Part shown: one piece after another, positions 1 through 5,033 of the stretch
Layout: every line of letters starts with the position of its first letter
How positions within the stretch are numbered: the stretch's first letter is position 1
Origin: Hyphomicrobiales bacterium
Lineage (GTDB): Bacteria > Pseudomonadota > Alphaproteobacteria > Rhizobiales > Beijerinckiaceae
Reading direction: 5' to 3'
NCBI GenBank assembly: GCA_028290085.1
Contig: JAQGKN010000188.1
Coordinates: 1 to 6,667 of the forward strand
DNA: 6,667 nt
Notes under the pieces: generated by a model
Told to the model about the DNA's origin: nothing
The model's input: only the letters and a program-made list of their open reading frames with translations
Databases searched by the model: none
Made by a program: the position numbers and the translations under genes

Positions 1-265
1 TGACCTTCACCTTGCAATCGCTGTGCGGCTTCGCCTGGCATCCCAGCCAGCGCTTGCGCTGCACATCACGCTCCGTATAGGCGGGCGAATCCTTGCGCTC
101 GTGCTCGACTTCGCCTTCGACGAGTTCGAAGCGGCAATTGCCGCAAGAGCCGACATTGCATTCATAGGGAAAGCCGAGGCCGGCGCGCAGCGCAGCGCGC
201 AGGATCGTATCGTCCTCCGCGCAGTCGAATGTGATGTTCCCACCCGTGATCGTGATCTGTTTCAT
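1..265 (-). CDS. Plant-type [2Fe-2S] ferredoxin domain, probably the N-terminus of an oxygenase reductase (partial)
   Basis: The reading frame starts with ATG at 265-263 and runs off the left edge, giving 88 complete codons without a stop. The protein begins MKQITITGG and carries the chloroplast-type ferredoxin cluster motif C36-x4-C41-x2-C44, with the fourth cysteine at C76 in the context LGCQ. This binds a [2Fe-2S] cluster. In oxygenase reductases of the benzoate-dioxygenase, phenol-hydroxylase and carbazole-dioxygenase (CarAd) types, such a domain is followed by FAD- and NAD(P)H-binding domains. The neighbouring ferredoxin and oxygenase genes make that reading likely, so its role would be to take electrons from NAD(P)H and pass them to the Rieske ferredoxin. 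The flavin part is not visible, so a stand-alone ferredoxin of about 100 residues remains possible. The start has only a weak AAGAAA-like ribosome site. It lies 52 bp after the iclR-type gene on the same strand, consistent with one transcript. Confidence 0.85.
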   Translation of the reverse strand, partial: MKQITITGGNITFDCAEDDTILRAALRAGLGFPYECNVGSCGNCRFELVEGEVEHERKDSPAYTERDVQRKRWLGCQAKPHSDCKVKV

Positions 266-317
266 GTTTCTTGGCCGGTGTCATTGGATCGATGAACAGG
301 AAGCCCGCGAGGGCCGG

Positions 318-1181
318 TTAGAAGCCTGACAGGGATTGATATCCGAGACGGGCGGAAATCACCTGCGCGGCATCCGCGACGAGAGGCGCGAACGATGCCA
401 GCGCCTCGTCGGAAATGCGCTGCATGGGGCCCGCGACACCCACGGCCGCGATCACGCGTCCATTGGCGTTGCGAATGGGTGCTGCGACCGAACGCATCCC
501 GAGCTCGCTCTGCTCGTCTTCTGTCGCAAAACCTTTTTGCCGTACTTCGGCCAAGGCGTCCAGCAGATGACGGTGATCGGTGTCTGTCTTGGGAGTGCGC
601 GGCACGAGGCCATGCGCGAAAATCTCGTCGATCAGCGATTGCGGCTGGAAAGCCAGCATCGCGCGGCCCTCTGCCGTGCAATAGGCAGGCTTCCGTGCGC
701 CGAGATCGGCGCGCATGCGGATCGCCTGATTGCTCTCGAGATTGAGCACGTAAATGATTTCTTCGCGGTCGAGAATGGCGAGATGCACAGTCTCGTTCGT
801 CGCCTCGCGAAGATGGAAGAGAAACGGACGCGCGTCGGTCGCCACATTCATGCGTTGCCGCACCAGCGCGCCGAGCCCGAAGAGGGCTACGCCGAGCCGG
901 TATTTTTCCGTCTCGGGGTTTTGTTCGAGCAGCCCTTCGGAGACCAGTGTGGTGGCGAGCCGGTAGACCGTGCTCTTGGCCACGCCAAGACGCCGCGAGA
1001 GGCTTGTCACGCCGATCTCGGCCTCGCCTTCGGAGAAGGTCTTCAGCAGGCGAACCGCCATGGCGACGGAAGACAGGCGCGTCGGCTCCGGCCGCTTGGT
1101 CGCAACCTTGACGGACGAGTCGGCGGCGGAGGAGGCAGGAAGTCCCTCCAAAGCCGCTTTCTTCCTGCGTATCGTCTCCAT
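318..1181 (-). CDS. IclR-family transcriptional regulator
   Basis: This 287-residue cytoplasmic DNA-binding protein has the standard two-domain IclR layout. A winged helix-turn-helix lies at about residues 36-100, with the recognition region VTSLSRRLGVAKSTVYRL at 58-75. An effector-binding (GAF-like) domain follows at about 115-280 and includes GMRSVAAPI and the late AVGVAGP motif. A lysine- and serine-rich stretch of about 35 residues precedes the helix-turn-helix. The ATG at 1181-1179 was chosen as the start; the frame is open upstream to a TTG at 1211 and a GTG at 1193, and none of the three has a strong ribosome site. The gene sits between the Rieske ferredoxin and the reductase on the same strand, 52 bp from each, so it probably shares their transcript and regulates itself. 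IclR proteins act as repressors or activators of aromatic catabolic genes. The paired inverted repeats upstream of the ferredoxin are its most likely binding sites, which is an inference. Confidence 0.93.
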   Translation of the reverse strand: METIRRKKAALEGLPASSAADSSVKVATKRPEPTRLSSVAMAVRLLKTFSEGEAEIGVTSLSRRLGVAKSTVYRLATTLVSEGLLEQNPETEKYRLGVALFGLGALVRQRMNVATDARPFLFHLREATNETVHLAILDREEIIYVLNLESNQAIRMRADLGARKPAYCTAEGRAMLAFQPQSLIDEIFAHGLVPRTPKTDTDHRHLLDALAEVRQKGFATEDEQSELGMRSVAAPIRNANGRVIAAVGVAGPMQRISDEALASFAPLVADAAQVISARLGYQSLSGF

Positions 1182-1233
1182 AAGGACGCTCACGGTTGCA
1201 GTCGCGCGCAAGGCGCCGGCGGGCGGGACCTGA

Positions 1234-1542
1234 TCAGACGTCGATATAGATGGTGTCGTTTTCCACCGTGGTCGCGTAGGTCTTGATCGGGATCATGCAA
1301 GGCGGATCGACGACTTCGCCGGTCTTGATATTGAACGAACCGTTGTGGAAATCGCATTCCACGACGTCGCCGCAGATGGGCCCTTCCGACAGCGAGCCCG
1401 GACCATGGGTGCAGGTGTCGTCGATCACATAAAAAGCACCGTTCAGATTGAACACTGCGAGGATCAGATCGTTGGTCTCGACCTTGATGGCGGTACCTTC
1501 GGCCACATCGTCGGTCTTGCACAGTTCGATCCGGTCGGACAT
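1234..1542 (-). CDS. Rieske-type [2Fe-2S] ferredoxin of an aromatic-ring oxygenase
   Basis: The 102-residue protein is a stand-alone Rieske ferredoxin of the usual length for this family (NagAb, AndAb and CarAc-like). The cluster ligands are visible as C44-T-H46 and C63-D-F-H66, with 16 residues between the two pairs. GPGSLSEG lies between them and the conserved NGSFNIKTGEV after them. The protein has no signal peptide or membrane segment, so it is cytoplasmic. It should carry single electrons from the flavin reductase to the Rieske centre of the oxygenase. The start ATG at 1542-1540 is supported by a good ribosome site, GAGGAG (complement of 1549-1554), 6 bases upstream; the open frame further upstream to 1665 is promoter DNA. 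It is the first gene of the leftward group ferredoxin - iclR - reductase and is divergent from the oxygenase subunit it probably serves. Confidence 0.93.
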   Translation of the reverse strand: MSDRIELCKTDDVAEGTAIKVETNDLILAVFNLNGAFYVIDDTCTHGPGSLSEGPICGDVVECDFHNGSFNIKTGEVVDPPCMIPIKTYATTVENDTIYIDV

Positions 1543-1602
1543 CGGGCGCTCCTCGTTGACGTCTTGTCTGGTGAAATGATAGGTGTTCGTTCGGGTCGGC
1601 TG

Positions 1603-1617
1603 CGGAACAGCGTTCCG
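1603..1617. promoter_or_regulatory. Inverted repeat 1, candidate IclR operator
   Basis: This is a perfect inverted repeat, CGGAAC-AGC-GTTCCG, with 6-bp arms and a 3-base spacer; one more outer pair (T1601/A1619) also matches. It is centred at 1610 in the gap between the divergent ferredoxin and oxygenase starts. IclR-family regulators bind short palindromes of about this size near the genes they control. Assigning it to the IclR protein encoded here is an inference from position. Confidence 0.55.
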
Positions 1618-1624
1618 TATGAAG

Positions 1625-1638
1625 GAACTGGCCGGTTC
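1625..1638. promoter_or_regulatory. Inverted repeat 2, candidate IclR operator
   Basis: The sequence GAACTGGCCGGTTC is a 14-bp palindrome with one mismatched pair (T1629/G1634). It is centred at 1631.5 and shares the GGAAC half-site with repeat 1. The centre is 21.5 bp from that of repeat 1, about two helical turns, so proteins bound to both would lie on the same face of the DNA. It covers the expected transcription start of the leftward promoter, where a bound repressor would block initiation. Confidence 0.5.
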
Positions 1639-1665
1639 AATAACAAGTGTCCCGACACTGGTCAA
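1637..1665 (-). promoter_or_regulatory. Putative sigma70-type promoter for the ferredoxin-iclR-reductase group
   Basis: Read on the minus strand, a -35 box TTGACC (complement of 1660-1665, five of six consensus bases) is followed after 17 bases by TATTGA (complement of 1637-1642, three of six). Transcription would start near 1630, leaving a leader of about 88 bases before the ferredoxin ATG. The -35 box and spacing are good and the -10 box is moderate. No equally convincing rightward promoter was found: TTGACG at 1556-1561 with ATAGGT 17 bases later is weak, which would suit a promoter needing an activator. Confidence 0.45.
1646..1659. promoter_or_regulatory. Inverted repeat 3, inside the leftward promoter spacer
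   Basis: AGTGTC-CC-GACACT is a perfect 6-bp-arm inverted repeat centred at 1652.5, 21 bp from the centre of repeat 2. It fits exactly inside the spacer between the -35 and -10 elements proposed for the leftward promoter. Its half-site differs from repeats 1 and 2, so it may bind another protein or may be a chance palindrome; the regular spacing argues for function. Confidence 0.45.
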
Positions 1666-1722
1666 CGCCCCGAATGCCCCTCCTTTGGGGAAAGAGGGTG
1701 GCAGACGGCGGGACCGCGCTAC

Positions 1723-1727
1723 GGGAG
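1723..1727 (+). promoter_or_regulatory. Ribosome binding site fixing the oxygenase start
   Basis: GGGAG lies 6 bases before the ATG at 1734. It favours that codon over the earlier in-frame start at 1647, which would add 29 residues encoded by the promoter region that look unlike any oxygenase N-terminus. Confidence 0.7.
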
Positions 1728-1733
1728 CTCGAA

Positions 1734-3020
1734 ATGCTGAAAAAAGAACAGAACGAACTCGTCACGCAGACGGGACCTGGAACCCCGATGGGTGACCTCT
1801 TCCGGTCGTACTGGCAGCCCATCCTGATTTCCTCGGAGCTGCCGGAAAACGATTGCCCGCCCGTGCGCGTCAAGGTGCTTTCCGAGCGCCTCGTGGCCTT
1901 CCGCGACAGCGAAGGCAAGCTCGGCCTGATCGACGAATTCTGCGCCCATCGCGGCGTTTCTCTGTGGTTCGGCCGCAACGAAGAATGCGGCCTGCGCTGC
2001 CCCTACCATGGCTGGAAGTTCGACACGACCGGCCAGTGCGTTGAAGTGCCCTCCGAGCCCGCCGAATCCGGCTACGCTGCGAAGATCAAGCTGAAGTCCT
2101 ATCCGCTGATCGAGAAGGGCGGCATTCTCTGGACCTATATGGGTCCGGCCGAAAGCCAGCCGACGCTGCCCGAATGGGAGTTCACCAACGTCCCGCTCGA
2201 GAATATCTTCGTCTCCAAGCGCCTTCAGGAGAACAACTGGCTGCAGGCAATGGAAGGCGGTATCGACTCGAGCCACGTGTCCTTCCTGCATCGCGGTGAC
2301 CTGAACAACGATCCGCTGTTCAAGGGCGCTGCTGGCAACAAGTATAACCTCGCCGATTCGAAGCCCGTCTTCGAAGTCGTCGAGCATCCGGGCGGCCTCT
2401 ACATCGGCGCCCGCCGCAATGCGGAAGACGGCAAGTATTACTGGCGCATCACGCCCTGGGTCATGCCGTCGTTCACGATGGTGCCCCCGCGCGGCGATCA
2501 CCCGATCCACGGCCACTTCTGGGTTCCGATCGACGATGAAAGCTGCACCGCCTGGAGCTTCGACTATCATCCCGTGCGCCCCCTTCACGCTGAAGAGCGC
2601 ATCGCGATGCAGAACGGCAAGGGCATTCACGTGAAATACGTGCCCGGCACGTTCCGCCCGCTCGCCAACAAGGACAACGACTACCTGATCGACCGCGAGG
2701 CCCAGAAGGCCGGACGTACCTTCAGCGGCGTCGAGGGCATCGGCATGCAGGACGCGTCCCTGCAGGAATCGATGGGTCCGATCTGCGATCGCACGAAGGA
2801 AAACCTCGTCGGCACCGACAACGGCATCATCATGGCGCGTCATCGCCTGATGCGCGCCGCCAAGGCGCTGCGCGAAAAGGGCACGCTGCCTCCGGGCCGC
2901 GAAAGCGAGCATCAGAAGATCCGCTCCGCGGCGGTCATTCTGCCGCCCGACCAGCCCTACAAGGATGCCGCCCGCGAAGCGCTCATCGCCAAGCCCGGCA
3001 CGCCCCAGACCACGGTCTGA
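1734..3020 (+). CDS. Rieske non-heme iron oxygenase, alpha (catalytic) subunit, phthalate-dioxygenase-like
   Basis: The 428-residue protein is a ring-hydroxylating oxygenase of usual length for the alpha-only (homo-oligomeric) class. The N-terminal Rieske domain binds its [2Fe-2S] cluster through C70-A-H72 and C89-P-Y-H92. The catalytic domain carries the mononuclear iron motif N168-W ... D178-x2-H181-x4-H186; D178 is the likely bridge for electron transfer between subunits, and D340 in GMQDASLQES is the likely third iron ligand. The segment ESMGPICDRTKE is typical of the phthalate 4,5-dioxygenase branch. The enzyme should insert oxygen from O2 into an aromatic or heteroaromatic substrate, or demethylate one, using electrons from the adjacent ferredoxin. 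The substrate cannot be deduced. The name 'phthalate dioxygenase' describes similarity, not proven activity. No beta-subunit gene is visible. It is divergent from the ferredoxin and probably controlled from the same 191-bp region. Confidence 0.93.
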   Translation: MLKKEQNELVTQTGPGTPMGDLFRSYWQPILISSELPENDCPPVRVKVLSERLVAFRDSEGKLGLIDEFCAHRGVSLWFGRNEECGLRCPYHGWKFDTTGQCVEVPSEPAESGYAAKIKLKSYPLIEKGGILWTYMGPAESQPTLPEWEFTNVPLENIFVSKRLQENNWLQAMEGGIDSSHVSFLHRGDLNNDPLFKGAAGNKYNLADSKPVFEVVEHPGGLYIGARRNAEDGKYYWRITPWVMPSFTMVPPRGDHPIHGHFWVPIDDESCTAWSFDYHPVRPLHAEERIAMQNGKGIHVKYVPGTFRPLANKDNDYLIDREAQKAGRTFSGVEGIGMQDASLQESMGPICDRTKENLVGTDNGIIMARHRLMRAAKALREKGTLPPGRESEHQKIRSAAVILPPDQPYKDAAREALIAKPGTPQTTV

Positions 3021-3040
3021 GTTTAAAGACAACAACGTGG

Positions 3041-3067
3041 GCCGCTTCTCCCATCGGGCGAAGCGGC
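3041..3067 (+). terminator. Strong hairpin after the oxygenase gene, possible terminator
   Basis: GCCGCTTC at 3041-3048 pairs perfectly with GAAGCGGC at 3060-3067; inside the loop CCC (3050-3052) can pair with GGG (3056-3058). The hairpin begins 20 bases after the stop codon. There is no run of T after it, so it is not a textbook intrinsic terminator. It may protect the 3' end of the oxygenase mRNA or attenuate transcription instead. Confidence 0.45.
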
Positions 3068-3083
3068 GTGCGGACGAAAACGT

Positions 3084-3165
3084 CGTCATTGCGAAAAGCG
3101 AAGCGACGAAGCAATCCAGGAGTCACGAGACCGTACTGGATTGCTTCGCTCCGCTCGCAATGACG
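3084..3165. repeat. Dispersed intergenic palindromic repeat (GTCATTGCGA / GAAGCAATCC type)
   Basis: Two arms, 3084-3119 and 3136-3165, form an imperfect inverted repeat around a 16-base centre. The outer 11 bases (CGTCATTGCGA) and inner 13 bases (CGAAGCAATCCAG) of the left arm match the right arm exactly in reverse complement; the middle of the left arm is 6 bases longer. This palindrome type recurs in intergenic DNA of many alphaproteobacteria. When wrongly translated it gives hallmark peptides such as CERSEAIQ and FAPLAMT, both of which appear here. It can fold into a long RNA hairpin. Recognition is from memory of the family, not from a search. Confidence 0.8.
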
Positions 3166-3234
3166 GAAGGACCGATGCCTCTGCTCGCACAATCGCGCAG
3201 CGGCATGTTTCGATTTTCTCCGTGGAGGTGACAC

Positions 3235-3756
3235 ATGATCTTGAGTGAATCGGCACGGGTGACGACCGCTCACGAAGCCAGTTTCCGCATCCAGTATCCC
3301 AACTCCAAGCCGCGCGCCGTCAAGGTGATTGCGCTTGATGCGGGCAGTGCGAAGCTGGTCGACGAAATTGCCAAGCTGAACTGGCACGGCGCTGCCTTCT
3401 TCACCTCGCTGTCTTTCGACGCGGGGAGCGCGCCCGGCGGTACCGACGGCAAGACTCTCAAGGCCTGGCTCAACGATCTCGCCGGCCGCACGATGGATCT
3501 CGTCAGCGAAGTCGCAGGCGCCGACTGCGTCGTCGTCGTTGCAACCGCGGGCAAGGACGTCCAGTCCGCCGCCGTGATCGCCGAAGTCTGCACCCTGCAT
3601 CACAAGACGCTCATCGCACTCGTCGTGCCCGAGGACAACGCACCGGACGATCAGATAGACGTGTCGCTGCGCGCCTTGCGCCCCTACGCGAAGATGCTCG
3701 TCATCGCGCATGGCCGCGATTACATTGAAGCGATGCTGACGGCCTTGCGGGCTTGA
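3235..3756 (+). CDS. Uncharacterised protein resembling a degenerate FtsZ/tubulin-type domain
   Basis: This 173-residue soluble protein starts at an ATG with a strong ribosome site, GGAGG at 3224-3228, 6 bases upstream. Three segments resemble FtsZ in the right order. VKVIALDAGSAKLVDEI (29-45) matches the first strand and loop. GADCVVVVATAGKDVQSAAVIAEV (95-118) followed by TLIALVVP (125-132) matches the strand, T4-loop and helix region. LRPYAKMLVIAHGRDYIEA (148-166) matches the late strand-helix. The FtsZ signature GGGTGTG is replaced by a shorter AGKDVQS, and the glycine-rich first loop is reduced, so GTP binding is doubtful. There is no signal peptide or membrane segment. The resemblance is by eye; another Rossmann-like fold is possible. 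It lies 214 bp after the oxygenase and 42 bp before the permease pair, on the same strand. Its function is unknown. Confidence 0.8.
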   Translation: MILSESARVTTAHEASFRIQYPNSKPRAVKVIALDAGSAKLVDEIAKLNWHGAAFFTSLSFDAGSAPGGTDGKTLKAWLNDLAGRTMDLVSEVAGADCVVVVATAGKDVQSAAVIAEVCTLHHKTLIALVVPEDNAPDDQIDVSLRALRPYAKMLVIAHGRDYIEAMLTALRA

Positions 3757-3798
3757 GCCCTGGCGATATAGTCTGAGCTTAATCTTCGCTCTTGATGC

Positions 3799-4440
3799 AT
3801 GTCCGGCATTGAAAGGACGGGCGGCTTCTTGGCCGCCGGTCCCGTGGCAGGAGCTGCTCCCGCACACGAGGCCGCGATCTTGTCTGACGTCCAGAAACCT
3901 GCCTTCCGTCCGCTCGGCAATCTCATCGATCGCTCACTTGTCGTTCTCACAGGACTGACGGTGACAAGTGGCGCAGCCTGCTGGTTCTTTGTGGGCCAGG
4001 ACGCGCTGCTCGAAAGTTTCTCGTCCGACCTCGAGACTTTCACCGCCATCGTACCGAAGCTCGCAGCCGCCCTTCTCGTGGCATCGCTGCTGCAATTGCT
4101 GATCCCTCGTGCATTGGTGGCGAAATGGATCGGCGAAGGCTCGGGCGTGAAGGGGGTCGCGATTGCGACGGCTATCGGCGCGCTGACGCCCGGCGGGCCC
4201 ATGACCTCCTTCCCGATGGTGACGGCGCTGCATGAATCGGGCACGGGACGCGCGCCGCTCGTCGCTTATCTGACGTCCTGGTCGAACCTCGGCTTCCAGC
4301 GCATCCTCATCTGGGAACTGCCGCTGCTGCATCTGCCGTTCGTAATCCTGCGTTGTCTGGCCTGCCTTCCCTTGCCGTTCCTGGCCGCCTTCATCTCGAC
4401 GCGCATTCCGCTCAGCATCGAACGCAAGAGCAAGCACTAG
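3799..4440 (+). CDS. Membrane protein, half-permease A (DUF318/ArsP-like)
   Basis: The 213-residue product is an inner-membrane protein. After a polar N-terminus of about 40 residues come hydrophobic segments near 46-66, 84-103, 114-130 and from about 150 to 200. The central motif TPGGPMTSFP (130-139) is followed by AYLTSWS, RILIWELPL and a PLPFLAAF segment. This resembles the repeat unit of the COG0701/DUF318 predicted permeases, some of which (ArsP) export organoarsenicals. Family proteins usually hold two such units in about 300-350 residues; this one holds one, and the next gene holds the other. The transported substrate is unknown. No clear ribosome site precedes the ATG at 3799; a downstream TTG at 3880 has GAGG 8 bases before it and would remove 27 poorly structured residues. 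The two genes are surely co-transcribed, with 2 bp between stop and next start. Confidence 0.82.
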   Translation: MSGIERTGGFLAAGPVAGAAPAHEAAILSDVQKPAFRPLGNLIDRSLVVLTGLTVTSGAACWFFVGQDALLESFSSDLETFTAIVPKLAAALLVASLLQLLIPRALVAKWIGEGSGVKGVAIATAIGALTPGGPMTSFPMVTALHESGTGRAPLVAYLTSWSNLGFQRILIWELPLLHLPFVILRCLACLPLPFLAAFISTRIPLSIERKSKH

Positions 4441-4442
4441 CC

Positions 4443-4949
4443 ATGGGAAACGGCTCCACTCTGGTGCTCTTCGCCATCGCGCTCGCACTTGCGGCCGTTG
4501 CCTCACGCCGCAATCCGCATCTGGTGCGCCAAGGCGTGATGCTGGCAATCGAGCGTTTCCTCGCCGTGTTGCCGCGCATGGCGCTTGCGCTGCTCTCGGC
4601 GGGCTTCATTGGCAAACTCGTGCCAAGCGGGCCCATCGCCAATCACATCGGGCCTGACAGCGGCATCTCGGGAATTCTGCTCGCCTCACTGGTGGGCGGC
4701 TTCATCCCCTCGGGACCGATCGTGTCCTTCCCTGTTGTGGTCGTTCTGTTGCAGGCGGGCGCGGGCATTCCGCAGGTCGTCGCCTTCCTGTCGGCATGGT
4801 CGGTGGTGGCGCTGCATCGCGTGCTGATTTTCGAAATACCGCTGATGGGCTGGCGCTTTTGCGTCGTGCGACTCATTGCGTCTGCACCGTTGGCACCACT
4901 TTCGGGGATCTTCGCAGAGCTTCTGCTGAAGGAGCTTCCGCTCGCCTGA
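4443..4949 (+). CDS. Membrane protein, half-permease B (DUF318/ArsP-like)
   Basis: The 168-residue protein is very hydrophobic, with segments near 5-20, 40-60, 72-88, 95-120 and 125-155. Its motif IPSGPIVSFP (88-97) followed by AFLSAWS and RVLIFEIPL matches half-permease A. Residues 41-134 align without gaps to 83-176 of A with 38 identities counted by hand, about 40%. The pair therefore looks like the two homologous halves of one transporter made as separate chains, probably a heterodimer. The frame is open for 30 codons upstream, but that stretch overlaps gene A; the ATG at 4443, two bases after the upstream stop, is the natural start and suggests translational coupling. There is no strong ribosome site. 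Substrate and direction of transport are unknown. A terminator follows 34 bases after the stop. Confidence 0.82.
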   Translation: MGNGSTLVLFAIALALAAVASRRNPHLVRQGVMLAIERFLAVLPRMALALLSAGFIGKLVPSGPIANHIGPDSGISGILLASLVGGFIPSGPIVSFPVVVVLLQAGAGIPQVVAFLSAWSVVALHRVLIFEIPLMGWRFCVVRLIASAPLAPLSGIFAELLLKELPLA

Positions 4950-4980
4950 GCCGACATAGCCTCCGCAAAGATGCGACATG

Positions 4981-5016
4981 AAAAAAGCCCCCGCGTTTCC
5001 GCCGGGGCTTTCTTTT
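4981..5016. terminator. Bidirectional intrinsic terminator between convergent genes
   Basis: AAAGCCCC at 4984-4991 pairs perfectly with GGGGCTTT at 5004-5011, and GCG/CGC can pair within the loop. On the plus strand the stem is followed by TTTCTTTT. On the minus strand the complement of the A run at 4981-4986 supplies the T tract. It lies between the permease stop at 4949 and the stop of the molybdopterin gene at 5034, so it can end transcription from both sides. Confidence 0.9.
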
Positions 5017-5033
5017 GTTGTTGAGCCCGAAGC

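Noticed and set aside
336..1286. Open frame of 316 codons on the plus strand over the regulator
   Set aside because: It is antisense to a convincing IclR protein and extends into the ferredoxin gene; the translation has the arginine- and histidine-rich look of a shadow frame.
1556..1584. TTGACG-N17-ATAGGT as the rightward oxygenase promoter
   Set aside because: The -10 box is poor and the element overlaps the ferredoxin leader; not strong enough to list as a feature.
1677..1690. CCCC-TCCTTT-GGGG inverted repeat in the oxygenase leader
   Set aside because: Only four base pairs, off the 21-bp spacing of the other palindromes; easily expected by chance in this composition.
1647..1733. N-terminal extension of the oxygenase by 29 codons
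   Set aside because: The stretch is promoter and leader DNA without a ribosome site for the earlier start; GGGAG precedes the ATG at 1734.
1719..3089. Long open frame of 456 codons on the minus strand opposite the oxygenase gene
   Set aside because: It is the complement of a clearly real oxygenase. It arises from GC-rich codon bias, has no recognisable domain, and the plus-strand protein has all its metal ligands.
2965..3231. Small plus-strand open frame through the palindrome
   Set aside because: Its translation contains FAPLAMT, the usual product of translating this repeat, and it overlaps the end of the oxygenase gene in another frame.
2983..3867. Open frame of 294 codons on the minus strand
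   Set aside because: It crosses the dispersed palindrome (giving the artefact peptide CERSEAIQ) and the complement of the FtsZ-like gene, which has a strong ribosome site on the other strand.
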